Position numbers and translations under genes: made by a program. This document shows, piece after piece, positions 1 to 7,694 of a DNA stretch of 64,000 nt. The notes beneath the pieces are model-generated. The model had not been told where the DNA came from, did not search any database, and saw nothing but the letters and a program-made list of their open reading frames with translations. Numbering within the stretch: the stretch's first letter is position 1; each line of letters begins with the position of its first letter. This DNA is from Actinorugispora endophytica (GTDB lineage Bacteria; Actinomycetota; Actinomycetes; Streptosporangiales; Streptosporangiaceae). Location of the stretch: contig NZ_SNYN01000005.1 in the NCBI RefSeq assembly GCF_004363075.1, positions 123,696 through 187,695 of the forward strand. Direction: 5' to 3'.

Positions 1-396
1 GTGGGACAGTGGTCGCGGATGTTCCCTGGCCAGTTGACCGAAGTACGTACGGCGCGGGCCTTCACCCGTGCGGTGCTCGACGGCAATCCGATGATGGATG
101 ACGCGGTGCTCGTGGTGAGCGAGCTGGTGTCCAACGCGCTTCAGCACTCGATGAGCGGCGAGTACGGCGGGCCGTTCATCGTCGCGGTGGAGTCCAACCC
201 CGGTTCGGTATGGGTGAGCGTGGTTGACCTGGGGGCCGAGACGACTCCCTCGCTGAGCCCCACGATGCCCGGTCCTGATCGTGAACGCGGACGGGGCCTG
301 AGCCTGGTGGCAAGGCTGTCTAAGGAGTGGGGCACCGACCAACTCCCCGTGGGTCTGCGTGTCTGGGCCGAACTGGTTCCCGACGGGTCTTCGTGA
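1..396 (+). CDS. ATP-binding anti-sigma-type regulator (HATPase_c, RsbW-like)
   Basis: A 131-residue protein made of little more than one GHKL ATPase fold. The N box is visible around residue 40 (ELVSNALQHS) and a G-box-like stretch near residues 98-110 (GRGLSLVARLSKEWG). Family members in actinomycetes are serine-kinase anti-sigma factors or stand-alone ATP-binding regulators. The GTG start coincides with the first base of the window, so an upstream start cannot be excluded, although the N-terminus looks natural for the family. It stands first in the visible AICE gene set, ahead of an HTH regulator and a PP2C-like phosphatase, which suggests a phosphorylation-based switch; that is inference. 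Confidence 0.8.
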   Translation: MGQWSRMFPGQLTEVRTARAFTRAVLDGNPMMDDAVLVVSELVSNALQHSMSGEYGGPFIVAVESNPGSVWVSVVDLGAETTPSLSPTMPGPDRERGRGLSLVARLSKEWGTDQLPVGLRVWAELVPDGSS

Positions 397-470
397 CCGG
401 TCCGCGTATGCCGCGACGGCGCAGGCTGTTCAAGGCGGTCAGCTCCGCGTCCGGCGAGGTCATCGACCCT

Positions 471-490
471 GGTTTGTCTAGGGGACTAAA
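471..490. promoter_or_regulatory. Putative operator TGTCTAGGGG upstream of the HTH gene
   Basis: The decamer TGTCTAGGGG occupies 475-484, about 50 bp ahead of the start codon of the HTH regulator. The same decamer recurs three times, in both orientations, in the gap before the Pra-like gene. Shared placement suggests one element-encoded repressor or activator acts at both. Confidence 0.5.
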
Positions 491-536
491 CTCCCGGGTA
501 GTGCTCGCGTCGTCGGCACTGGACGGGAGGGGACGC

Positions 537-1379
537 ATGCCAAGCGAGTATGAGCGCATCGCGGCGATTGATGATCCGTTCGCTCTGCTCCGGGTAGCCA
601 CCGAACGCCTCGCCGAAGCGCAGCAGGAAGTGACCGATCTGTCCCGGCTACGTCGGCGCACGATTCAGGACCTGCACGCGCAAGGCTTGTCGTACGCGCA
701 GATCGCCAAGCAGGCCGGGTTGAGCCGAGGGCGCATCCACCAAATCCGCCATACCGGTCCGGCTCCCGAGGGCGCGTTCTTCGGATCGGGCACGGTCACC
801 GTGGTTACTCCGCTGCGCCATGACCCGGACAAGAACCGGGCGGTCGTCTCGCTGGAAGACCTCAACACCGGCAAGCGGCTGGAAGACCTGGCGCGCAGCT
901 TCGACCTGACGGTCAAGGACGATCACGTCTCGGTGTCCGGCGAGATCGATTTGAACCGGGCGGGCCTGGTGGTGGTGTGCGGGCCGCGCATGTCCGAAGC
1001 CATGCGGCTCACTTACGCCAAGGACCCGGTGTTTCGTTGGGAGCGTGAAGAGGGGAAGCCGTGGCGGCTGCGGGACACCCGAACCGACACGGTGTACTAC
1101 GCGGGGTCGGACGAGGCCCCGGCCAAGCCCAATGACATCGCCTATCTGGGTCGTCTGCCCCGCCCCGACGGGCAGGGCTCGGTGCTGGCGATCGCGGGTA
1201 TCCACCCGGTGGGGTCGCTCGGCGTGACGCACCTGCTCTCCACGGACATCGCGACGCTGTGGGGGCAGGTGGGCGCCAGGAACTTCTCGGTCCTGGTACG
1301 GACCGAGTACGACCCGCAGACCAACGAACCGGTCAGGACCGAGTTGGCGACGCCGCTGTACCGCCACGACCAGGACTAG
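537..1379 (+). CDS. Sigma-like helix-turn-helix regulator with unfamiliar C-terminal domain
   Basis: The ATG at 537 follows a purine-rich GGGAGGGG and gives 280 residues. Residues 40-65 form a sigma-region-4-like HTH (GLSYAQIAKQAGLSRGRIHQ). The remaining ~200 residues look like an alpha/beta domain with conserved-looking strands, for example GLVVVCGPRMS near residue 145 and DIAYLGRL followed by AIAGIHPVGSLG near 205-230. I recall comparable DIAYL/AGIH patterns following regulators in other actinobacteria and cyanobacteria but cannot name the family. It lies 3 bp ahead of the phosphatase gene, so they are co-transcribed. It is the best candidate for binding the TGTCTAGGGG sites of this element. 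Confidence 0.65.
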   Translation: MPSEYERIAAIDDPFALLRVATERLAEAQQEVTDLSRLRRRTIQDLHAQGLSYAQIAKQAGLSRGRIHQIRHTGPAPEGAFFGSGTVTVVTPLRHDPDKNRAVVSLEDLNTGKRLEDLARSFDLTVKDDHVSVSGEIDLNRAGLVVVCGPRMSEAMRLTYAKDPVFRWEREEGKPWRLRDTRTDTVYYAGSDEAPAKPNDIAYLGRLPRPDGQGSVLAIAGIHPVGSLGVTHLLSTDIATLWGQVGARNFSVLVRTEYDPQTNEPVRTELATPLYRHDQD

Positions 1380-1382
1380 CCG

Positions 1383-2189
1383 ATGCCGTACCGCCTCGCC
1401 ACCGACCCCGGACGTCCCGACCGCGCGAACGAGGACTTCGCGGCCGTGGGCACGGATACGGCGGTCCTGCTCGACGGGGCCGGTACGCCCCAGGGGTTCG
1501 AGTCCGGGTGCGTCCACGGGGTCGCCTGGTACACCCGGACCCTCGGCGCCCTCCTGCTCGCCGAGACCACCCCCGGCCGGTCCCTGGCCTGCGGGCTGGC
1601 CTCGGCGATCAAGACCGCCTCGTCGCTGCACGGCGACTCCTGCGACCTGGACAACCCGAACACGCCTTCGGCCACCGTGGTGGCGGTGCGCTTCACCGCG
1701 GACCGGTTGGAGTACCTCGTCCTGTCGGACTCGGTGCTCGTCCTGGACCTGGGCGGCTCCGACCCGGTGGTGGTCACCGACGGCCGCATCGGCGACGTGG
1801 GACGGGAGTCGGCGGGCCGCGACTCGGCTCCCGCCTCGGGGCCGGCGCTCCACGGGTGGGACGCTGCGCTGACCGAGCGGCGCAACGTTCCCGGCGGGTT
1901 CTGGACGGCGGGCGCCGATCCGCACGCCGCCTGCGAAGCGCTCACCGGAAGCGTCGCGCTCGCCGACCTGGCCGGGTTGGCGATGCTCACCGACGGGGCC
2001 AGCCGGCTCACCGACACCTTCGGCCTGGCCACCTGGCGGACCATGCTCGACCTGCTGTGGGCAGACGGGCCGCACGCGCTCATCGCCCGGGTGCGCGACG
2101 CCGAACGCGCCGATGCCGACGGCAAGCGCTGGCCTCGCTCCAAGAACCACGACGACGCGACCGCGCTCACCTGGCGGCCGACCGTCTGA
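1383..2189 (+). CDS. PP2C-like serine/threonine protein phosphatase
   Basis: This 268-residue protein keeps the metal-binding signposts of the PP2C fold in order: an N-terminal NEDF, LLDGAG near residue 32, PSATVVAVRF near 97, LSDS near 116, TDGASR near 205 and a C-terminal KNHDDATAL. These residues bind the two Mn/Mg ions in the family, so an active enzyme is plausible. It directly follows the HTH gene and is followed by an operator-rich gap. In an AICE such a phosphatase could reverse kinase signalling or act on the upstream anti-sigma ATPase circuit; the substrate is not visible from sequence. Confidence 0.75.
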   Translation: MPYRLATDPGRPDRANEDFAAVGTDTAVLLDGAGTPQGFESGCVHGVAWYTRTLGALLLAETTPGRSLACGLASAIKTASSLHGDSCDLDNPNTPSATVVAVRFTADRLEYLVLSDSVLVLDLGGSDPVVVTDGRIGDVGRESAGRDSAPASGPALHGWDAALTERRNVPGGFWTAGADPHAACEALTGSVALADLAGLAMLTDGASRLTDTFGLATWRTMLDLLWADGPHALIARVRDAERADADGKRWPRSKNHDDATALTWRPTV

Positions 2190-2192
2190 ATA

Positions 2193-2288
2193 CCCCCCTA
2201 GACAATCGTTCGAGTCGTCTGTTACCTTCCCTGTTAATACCCCTAGACAGCTTGTCGCGTGGCGCACGGTCCGCACTGTCTAGGGGGG
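2193..2288. promoter_or_regulatory. Three-copy operator/promoter region before the Pra-like gene
   Basis: CCCCTAGACA occurs at 2195-2204 and 2240-2249 and its reverse complement TGTCTAGGGG at 2277-2286. An AT-rich TGTTAAT at 2232-2238 could serve as a -10 box. The arrangement of two sites in one direction and a third inverted looks like a repressor-controlled promoter for the transfer/replication operon. Confidence 0.55.
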
Positions 2289-2313
2289 TGAACAAGTGAG
2301 AGGTGCTGACCTG

Positions 2314-2715
2314 ATGGCGATTCAGGGTGCGTTGCCGGTGGCGTTCGGGGTGGTGTTCCCGGCGGGTGCGTTCGCGCTGGGGGTGGAGGCGATCACGGAC
2401 TTCGAGACCAAGCGGCCGCAGGTGGACAAGGAGTCGGGGTTGCCGCTGTGGGCGGTGGACGTGATCGACGCCGACCCCGAGGCGCGCGGCAAGGCCAAGT
2501 CGGTGAAGGTCAAGATCGCGGCGGAGGTGTGCCCGACCCTGCCTGACGAAGTCCCGGGTCTGCCGTTCCGGCCGGTCGAGTTCGAACAGATGGCGGTCAT
2601 GCCCTACGTGGACGACTCCGGGCGCCGTCCCCGGGTGGCCTACTCGCTGCGCGCCCGCGGAGTGAAGGCCCCCAACGCGGGACGCCGCGCGGCCCCGGCC
2701 AAGGACGCCGCCTGA
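2314..2715 (+). CDS. Pra-like AICE replication/excision activator
   Basis: A 133-residue soluble protein with the order typical of small AICE proteins of the Pra/SCO3933 type: a central segment with TKRPQVDKESGLPLW (about residues 38-52), where a 'sequence matches this pattern: R/P-x-V-D-x-x-x-G-x-P-L-W' motif is recalled from that group, then a basic Ala/Pro-rich tail. In pSAM2 Pra switches on rep, xis and int. An in-frame GTG at 2296 is an alternative start. The operator cluster immediately upstream and position ahead of traB/rep/xis/int fit a master activator; the family assignment is from memory, not from a search. Confidence 0.55.
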   Translation: MAIQGALPVAFGVVFPAGAFALGVEAITDFETKRPQVDKESGLPLWAVDVIDADPEARGKAKSVKVKIAAEVCPTLPDEVPGLPFRPVEFEQMAVMPYVDDSGRRPRVAYSLRARGVKAPNAGRRAAPAKDAA

Positions 2716-2727
2716 CCTGATGTGAGC

Positions 2728-2762
2728 GGGGCGGCCTGGTGCTGCAACACCTGGGCCGCCCC
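2728..2762 (+). terminator. Stem-loop terminator after the Pra-like gene
   Basis: A perfect 9-bp inverted repeat, GGGGCGGCC at 2728-2736 and GGCCGCCCC at 2754-2762, lies just past the stop codon and is followed by a short A-rich run rather than U's. It may attenuate read-through into the transfer genes. Confidence 0.5.
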
Positions 2763-2820
2763 TGGAAAACCCCCAGCTCCACCGGCTAACGACCGAGCAA
2801 CTGAAGAGGTGTGTCTGATT

Positions 2821-2886
2821 ATGGCTGATTCCCCGTCGTGCCCCCGTGAACGCACGCGAGTCCTCCGTGTTCCTGGCCGGAGGTGA
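2821..2886 (+). CDS. Possible 21-residue peptide ORF ahead of traB
   Basis: An ATG at 2821 opens a 21-codon frame rich in Arg whose last codons and stop overlap the GGAGGTGA ribosome-binding site of the transfer gene. A GAAGAGG lies about 11 bp upstream. The layout would couple translation to traB, but the coding nature is not demonstrated and it may be chance. Confidence 0.25.
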   Translation: MADSPSCPRERTRVLRVPGRR

Positions 2887-2892
2887 GGCGTG

Positions 2893-4329
2893 ATGCTGCC
2901 CAGCCGTCCCGGTGCCGAGCGGGTCAACGCGACCTCGCCGGTTCCCGCGCAAGCCTTCCGCTTCTCCACCCCGGTGATCGACACCCCGGGCATCCTCATC
3001 CTCGGCCGCTGGATCGCCCGCCTCATCGCCCTGGTGGTTCTGCTGCCGTTCCGCTTCCCCGTCGTCGTGGGAACCGTCGCGGCCTCGGCCGTCGTCTACT
3101 CCTTCTTCGGCTGGGTGGGTCTGGCCGTGGTCTGGTCGGTGGCCGGGTTGGGGCTGCTGGTGTGGTGGCGGCGGTGGCCGTCCTCGTTCCGGGTCCTGGT
3201 GGCGTTGCGGGCGTTGGCGGCCTGGCGCTGGCTGTGGGTGTACCGGCGCCACTGGCAGCCCGTCCTCGTCGTCGCCGGGCTGGCCGAGTCCTACCAGGAA
3301 CGCCAATACCTGCCCAGGATCCGGCGGGTGACCTGCTCGGTATGGGCTGACCGGGTTCGGGTGCGCCTGGTGGCCGGAACCACCCCGGCCGATTTCGAAT
3401 CGCGCGTGGCCGAGCTCGCGCACGGCTTCGCCGCGCCCTCCTGCCGGATCACCGTGCTGGGGCCGCGCGACATCGTGTGCGAGTTCCCGCGCACCGACAC
3501 CCTCGCCGAACCCCTCGACGCCCTGCCCGTCCCCGAGATGTCGGACCCGGCCTCGCTGCCGGTGGGCCAGCGCGAAGACGGCTCGACCTGGTTCCTGCGG
3601 CTGCACGGAACCCACGTGCTCGTCGTCGGCGTGACCGGGGCCGGCAAGGGCTCGGTGATCTGGTCGGCGGTGCGCGCGCTGCTTCCCTCGATCTGCTCGG
3701 GGACGGCGCGGGTGTGGGCGATCGATCCCAAGCGGATGGAGCTGTCCTACGGCCGTTCGCTGTTCGCGCGCTACGCCGACACCGGGGAATCCGCGGTGGC
3801 CCTGCTCGAAGAAGCCGTTGCCCAGATGCAAGAACGCGCGCAGCGCTACGCCGGAAAGCAGCGTGCCCACATCCCGACCACCGGTGACCCGTTCACGGTG
3901 GTGGTCCTGGACGAGGTGGCGTTCCTGACCGCCTATCACCCGGACCGGGACGTGCGCCGTCGCGCGGAGAACGCGATCGCCACCCTGACCAGCCAGGGGC
4001 GTTCGGTCGGGTTTTGCGTGCTGGCCGCGTTGCAGGACCCGCGCAAGGAGGTCATGAACCTAAGGAACCTGTTTCCGGACAAGGTCGCGCTGCGCCTGGA
4101 CGAAGCCTCACAGGTGGACATGGTGCTCGGGGAAGGCGCTCGGGATCGTGGGGCCAACGCGCACCTGATCGCCCCGGAGCTGCCCGGGGTGGCGTTCGTC
4201 CGCCTGGAGGGCTCACCGGTGCCGGTGCGGGTGCGCGCCGCGTACGTCTCCGATGACGACATCGACGCCATGACCGCCGAGTACGGGACTCCCGTCCTGC
4301 GCCCGGTCACCCGTGAGGGGGCCGCGTAG
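2893..4329 (+). CDS. traB: FtsK/SpoIIIE-type DNA translocase (TraB/TraSA transfer protein)
   Basis: This 478-residue protein has two to three hydrophobic segments near residues 32-95 followed by a P-loop domain with Walker A GVTGAGKGS around residue 252 and Walker B VVVLDEVA near 338. TraB proteins of actinomycete plasmids and AICEs are hexameric pumps that move double-stranded DNA between mycelia in one step, without relaxase. The ATG at 2893 is chosen because GGAGGTGA lies 6 bp upstream; a GTG at 2890 is equally in frame. The gene abuts the rep gene with no gap, so transfer and replication genes form one operon. Confidence 0.88.
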   Translation: MLPSRPGAERVNATSPVPAQAFRFSTPVIDTPGILILGRWIARLIALVVLLPFRFPVVVGTVAASAVVYSFFGWVGLAVVWSVAGLGLLVWWRRWPSSFRVLVALRALAAWRWLWVYRRHWQPVLVVAGLAESYQERQYLPRIRRVTCSVWADRVRVRLVAGTTPADFESRVAELAHGFAAPSCRITVLGPRDIVCEFPRTDTLAEPLDALPVPEMSDPASLPVGQREDGSTWFLRLHGTHVLVVGVTGAGKGSVIWSAVRALLPSICSGTARVWAIDPKRMELSYGRSLFARYADTGESAVALLEEAVAQMQERAQRYAGKQRAHIPTTGDPFTVVVLDEVAFLTAYHPDRDVRRRAENAIATLTSQGRSVGFCVLAALQDPRKEVMNLRNLFPDKVALRLDEASQVDMVLGEGARDRGANAHLIAPELPGVAFVRLEGSPVPVRVRAAYVSDDDIDAMTAEYGTPVLRPVTREGAA

Positions 4330-6000
4330 ATGCCGACCCCGACCGGCAAGACCACCCGCGCCGAACGCCTGGCCCAGCCGCTGGCGCGGGAGGTCGCCGA
4401 ACAGATCGCCACCGACAAGGGCGTGTGCATCCGGCCCGTCTCGCTGCGGCGCACCGACCTGGACAGCGGCCGAACCGAGATCGTCGATGTGCCGTGCGGC
4501 TCGACCCTGGAAAGCAAGTGTCCGGCCTGCGCCAAGCGCAAGCGGTCGTTGCGGCGCTCCCAGTGTGAGGAGGGCTGGCACCTGGCCACCGAACCCGTGG
4601 TCACGCCGAACGAACCGACCGAACAGCAGATCTGGTGGGTGCAGTGGCGGGCTCGCGTCACCGCCGAACGCGACGCGCTCGCTGCCTCCGGAACGGTCGA
4701 GGAAAGCGAGCTGGCCGAACTGGACGCGGTGATCGCGGACCTGGATGAGGAGATCACCAGAACCGGGCTGCGCGGTCGGGTCGCTCCCGCACCCTCCCAA
4801 CCGGCCAAGCCTCGCCGGGTGCGCTCGACCCGTCGCCGCCAGGACGCCCCGGACCTGCCCCGCCGTCCCATGACCCGCCGCACGGTCGGCCAGTCCTTCA
4901 CCGATCCGGCCTCGGGCAAAACCTTCCGGCCGTCACTGTTTCTCACCCTGACCTGCGACACCTACGGGCGGGTGCGTTCGGACGGAACCCCCGTCGATCC
5001 GGCGACGTATGACTACCGGCGGGCCGCGCGCGACGCGCTGCACTTCTCCAAGCTGGTGGACCGGTTCGTGCAGAACCTGCGTCGCGTCGTCGGGTTCGAC
5101 GTGCAGTACTTCGCGGCCGTGGAACCCCAACGACGTCTGGCGCCGCATCTGCACATGGCCACCCGGGGCACGATCCCCCGGGCGGAGCTGCGCCAGATCG
5201 CGGCGGCGACCTACCACCAGGTCTGGTGGCCACCCGTGGACGTGGTCCGCTTCGACGGGGCGCACCTTCCCGTCTGGGACGAAGACGCCGCCACCTACCT
5301 CGACCCGGCGACCGGGGAGCTTCTGCCCACCTGGGATGAGGCCCTGGACGCGCTGGATGCCGACCCCAACGCCCAGCCCATGCACGTGGCCCGGTTCGGC
5401 CCCCAGATCGACGCCAAAGGGGTCTTGGCGGGCTCGGCGGACGCCGCGCGGTGTGTGCGCTACCTGGCCAAGTACCTCACCAAGGACATCGCCGAATGCC
5501 ACGCCGTGGAAAGCTCCGCGCAGGAACGCCACGTGGAACGCCTCGTCGAAACGCTCCGGTTCGAGCCCTGCTCGCCCCGCTGCTCCAACTGGCTGCGCTA
5601 CGGCGTCCAGCCCAAAGACGCCAAAGCGGGCCTGCGGCCGGGCTACTGCACCTCCAAGGCGCATCGGCGCGAACACCTCGGCTACGCCGGGCGGCGGGTC
5701 CTGGTCTCGCGCAAGTGGTCGGGCAAGACCCTGGCCGACCACAAGGCCGACCGCCTCGCCTGGGTCCTGGACGCCCTCGGCGTCGACCCCTCGACCGATC
5801 CGAACCCCTCCGGCTCGCCCGTCGTCCTCGCGGGGGCCGGCGACAACGTCGCCTGGGAACTGGCCCGACCCACCGACCCCGACGTGCCACCCAGAGAACA
5901 CCGCCTCCTGCGCGCCGTCGGCGACGCGCTCAAACGCCGCGCCCAACTCGACGCCGCGCGGCGACGCAACGACCTTTCGGCAACCAAGGAGGCGGCATAG
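4330..6000 (+). CDS. repSA: RepSA-type rolling-circle replication initiator
   Basis: A 556-residue AICE initiator. A CPAC-x-C-type cysteine cluster sits near residues 65-80, a basic linker near 160-180, and the core carries an HUH-like metal motif (PHLH, His273 and His275) and a later YLAKYLTKD motif with candidate nicking tyrosines near residue 380. These match the order in RepSA of pSAM2, which makes a nick and drives rolling-circle replication of the excised circle. ATG follows the traB stop directly. Length is in the normal range for the family and no disruption is seen. Confidence 0.85.
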   Translation: MPTPTGKTTRAERLAQPLAREVAEQIATDKGVCIRPVSLRRTDLDSGRTEIVDVPCGSTLESKCPACAKRKRSLRRSQCEEGWHLATEPVVTPNEPTEQQIWWVQWRARVTAERDALAASGTVEESELAELDAVIADLDEEITRTGLRGRVAPAPSQPAKPRRVRSTRRRQDAPDLPRRPMTRRTVGQSFTDPASGKTFRPSLFLTLTCDTYGRVRSDGTPVDPATYDYRRAARDALHFSKLVDRFVQNLRRVVGFDVQYFAAVEPQRRLAPHLHMATRGTIPRAELRQIAAATYHQVWWPPVDVVRFDGAHLPVWDEDAATYLDPATGELLPTWDEALDALDADPNAQPMHVARFGPQIDAKGVLAGSADAARCVRYLAKYLTKDIAECHAVESSAQERHVERLVETLRFEPCSPRCSNWLRYGVQPKDAKAGLRPGYCTSKAHRREHLGYAGRRVLVSRKWSGKTLADHKADRLAWVLDALGVDPSTDPNPSGSPVVLAGAGDNVAWELARPTDPDVPPREHRLLRAVGDALKRRAQLDAARRRNDLSATKEAA

Positions 6001-6225
6001 ATGGCGAGCAGGACCAACCGGCCTACCGGCCGTCTGCTGACCGTGGCCCAGGTGGCCGAACGGCTCAACACCTCCCAGCGCTACCCGCGCCGCCTCATCG
6101 AGGAACGGCGCATCGCCTTCGTCAAGATCGGCCGCCACGTGCGCATCCCCGAATCCGCGGTGGACGACCTCATCACCTCCGGCCTCGTCGAACCCGTCCG
6201 GCTGCGGATAAGGAGGGCGGCGTAG
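6001..6225 (+). CDS. xis: Excisionase (MerR-like HTH, Xis)
   Basis: A 74-residue protein with the classic order of small excisionases: LTVAQVAERLNTSQRYPRRLI (winged HTH recognition) and a following KIGRHVRIPESAVDDLI. The DNA-bending Xis protein directs integrase towards excision. It starts on the base after the rep stop and ends on the base before the int start, so it is translationally coupled to both, as in pSAM2. Confidence 0.88.
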   Translation: MASRTNRPTGRLLTVAQVAERLNTSQRYPRRLIEERRIAFVKIGRHVRIPESAVDDLITSGLVEPVRLRIRRAA

Positions 6226-7413
6226 GTGGGCGGTAACAACAAGGGGTTTCGTCGTCAGTTCGGGGCTGTTCGGCAGATCGCCTCGGGCCGGTGGCAGGCG
6301 CGCTACCGGGGACCTGACGGTGTCGACCGGGCCGCTCCCAGCACCTTCGCCACCAGGAAGGACGCTGAGCGGTGGCTGAGCCTCAAGGAATCCGAGATCC
6401 TGCGGGAAGAATGGGTTGATCCGGACGCCGGGGCGGTGCCCTTCGGGGAGTACGCGGCGAACTGGCTGGAAGACCGGGACCTGAGCCCCAAGACCGCACA
6501 GCTCTACGAGGGGTTGTTGCGTCTCCATCTCGATCCGACTTTCGGGCACGTGCTCATCAAGGACATCAAAGAAGTCCACGTACGCAAGTGGCGGACGGCT
6601 CGGCGCAAGGCCAAGGTCGGTAAGTCCACGGTGGCCAAGGCGTACCGGCTCATGCGCGCGGTTCTCAACACCGCCGTACGTGACGAGTTGATCCGCAAGA
6701 ACCCCTGCCGGATCGAGGGGGCGGGCCAGGAGCACGCCGAGGAACGCCCGGCGCTGTCGGTGGCCGAGGTGTACAAGCTGGCCGACGTCATCAAACCGCG
6801 CTACCGGGCGCTCGTGCTCCTCGCGGCGTTCGGCAGTCTGCGATGGGGGGAGTTGGCGGGTCTGCGGCGGCGCTGGCTCGACCTCGACGCGCGCACCGTG
6901 ACCGTCCGGGAAACCGTCTACGACCTGAGCGCGTTGGTCAAGGGCACTCCCAAGTCCAGGGCGGGATACCGGACGGTGGCGCTGCCCTCGCTGATCATCG
7001 ACGATCTTCGGCGGCACCTGGTGGTCTACGGCTCCGACGATCCCGACTCCTTCGTGTTCGTCGGCGTCAAGGGCGGGCAGCTCCGGCGCTCGAACTTCTC
7101 GAAGTACTGGGCGGACGCCTGCAAGGCAGCGGGTCTGAAAGGCGTTCGTCTTCACGACCTGCGGCACGCGGGCAACACGTTCGCGGCCGAGGCGGGCGCG
7201 TCGCTGCGGGAACTCATGAACCGGATGGGGCACTCCAGCACGCGGGCCGCGCTGGTGTACCTGCACGCGCGGGACAACCGGGCGCGCCACATCGCGGACG
7301 CGCTCGGGGAGCTGGCCGCTGAGGAACTGCGCAGGGCCAGGGAGGCCGAGTCGTTCGCGGATGCGGACACCGACGGTGACGACGACCCCCCGGCGCTTGC
7401 GGCGCTCCGCTGA
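6226..7413 (+). CDS. int: Tyrosine site-specific integrase
   Basis: A 395-residue phage-type integrase. An N-terminal arm-binding region is followed by a SAM-like core-binding domain (residues ~70-165) and the catalytic domain. Catalytic residues are visible: Arg206 in SLRWGE, His310 and Arg313 in HDLRH, the GHSS box near 335 and nucleophile Tyr345. All are intact, so the element may still be mobile. The GTG start directly follows xis. The gene ends about 100 bp from the 3' end of tRNA-Gly, the likely attachment site. Confidence 0.92.
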   Translation: MGGNNKGFRRQFGAVRQIASGRWQARYRGPDGVDRAAPSTFATRKDAERWLSLKESEILREEWVDPDAGAVPFGEYAANWLEDRDLSPKTAQLYEGLLRLHLDPTFGHVLIKDIKEVHVRKWRTARRKAKVGKSTVAKAYRLMRAVLNTAVRDELIRKNPCRIEGAGQEHAEERPALSVAEVYKLADVIKPRYRALVLLAAFGSLRWGELAGLRRRWLDLDARTVTVRETVYDLSALVKGTPKSRAGYRTVALPSLIIDDLRRHLVVYGSDDPDSFVFVGVKGGQLRRSNFSKYWADACKAAGLKGVRLHDLRHAGNTFAAEAGASLRELMNRMGHSSTRAALVYLHARDNRARHIADALGELAAEELRRAREAESFADADTDGDDDPPALAALR

Positions 7414-7464
7414 GCATCTGGCAAGGAACTGGCACGCGGGCTCGGAACAGCCCCGGGAACGACG

Positions 7465-7503
7465 AAGGCCCAGGTTCGGGATTGTCTCCCTGACCTGGGC
7501 CTT
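7465..7503 (+). terminator. Terminator of the AICE operon
   Basis: A perfect 11-bp inverted repeat (AAGGCCCAGGT at 7465-7475, ACCTGGGCCTT at 7493-7503) with a 17-nt loop lies between int and the tRNA gene, followed by TTGTCC. Confidence 0.6.
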
Positions 7504-7510
7504 TGTCCTG

Positions 7511-7560
7511 TGGAGCGGATGACGGGAATCGAACCCGCGCTATCAGCTTGGGAAGCTGAA
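7511..7560. other. Putative attachment site (attR) in the tRNA-Gly 3' half
   Basis: Integrases of this class recombine within a 40-50 bp identity segment that includes the tRNA 3' end. The element abuts this end, so the segment from the encoded CCA to the anticodon arm is the likely crossover region. The second copy would be left of the window, so the exact core cannot be fixed here. Confidence 0.5.
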
Positions 7561-7584
7561 GTTCTGCCATTGAACTACATCCGC
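7511..7584 (-). tRNA. tRNA-Gly (anticodon CCC)
   Basis: On the minus strand a full cloverleaf can be folded: acceptor GCGGATG pairs with CATCCGC, T arm contains GTTCGATTC, and the anticodon arm TCAGC-TTCCCAA-GCTGA gives anticodon CCC. The CCA end is encoded (7511-7513). The gene is intact although it serves as the insertion site of the AICE. Confidence 0.93.
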
Positions 7585-7694
7585 GTTGTGAACGGCTCAA
7601 CCGCTCGACACGAAGATTACCCTACCCGACGGCGTCATGGGTAAGGGAAACGCCGTGGCGGGGGTGTGAGGTCCGAGCGGGTAGATTCTTCTGC

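Larger units (their letters stand above)
1..7513 (+). mobile_element. Actinomycete integrative and conjugative element (AICE), right part
   Basis: All genes from the window edge to tRNA-Gly point the same way and are of AICE type: regulators, Pra-like activator, FtsK/TraB pump, rolling-circle-type initiator, Xis and Int. The int gene ends about 100 bp from the 3' end of tRNA-Gly(CCC), which is the geometry expected when a pSAM2-like element sits in a tRNA 3' end. The genes to the right (dcd, rhomboid) are ordinary chromosomal genes, so the right boundary is near 7511. The left boundary and its att copy lie outside the window, so full size and cargo are unknown. Confidence 0.85.

Noticed and set aside
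4933..7290. A 785-codon open frame antisense to rep, xis and int
   Set aside because: No recognisable domain; the sense genes are well supported AICE proteins.
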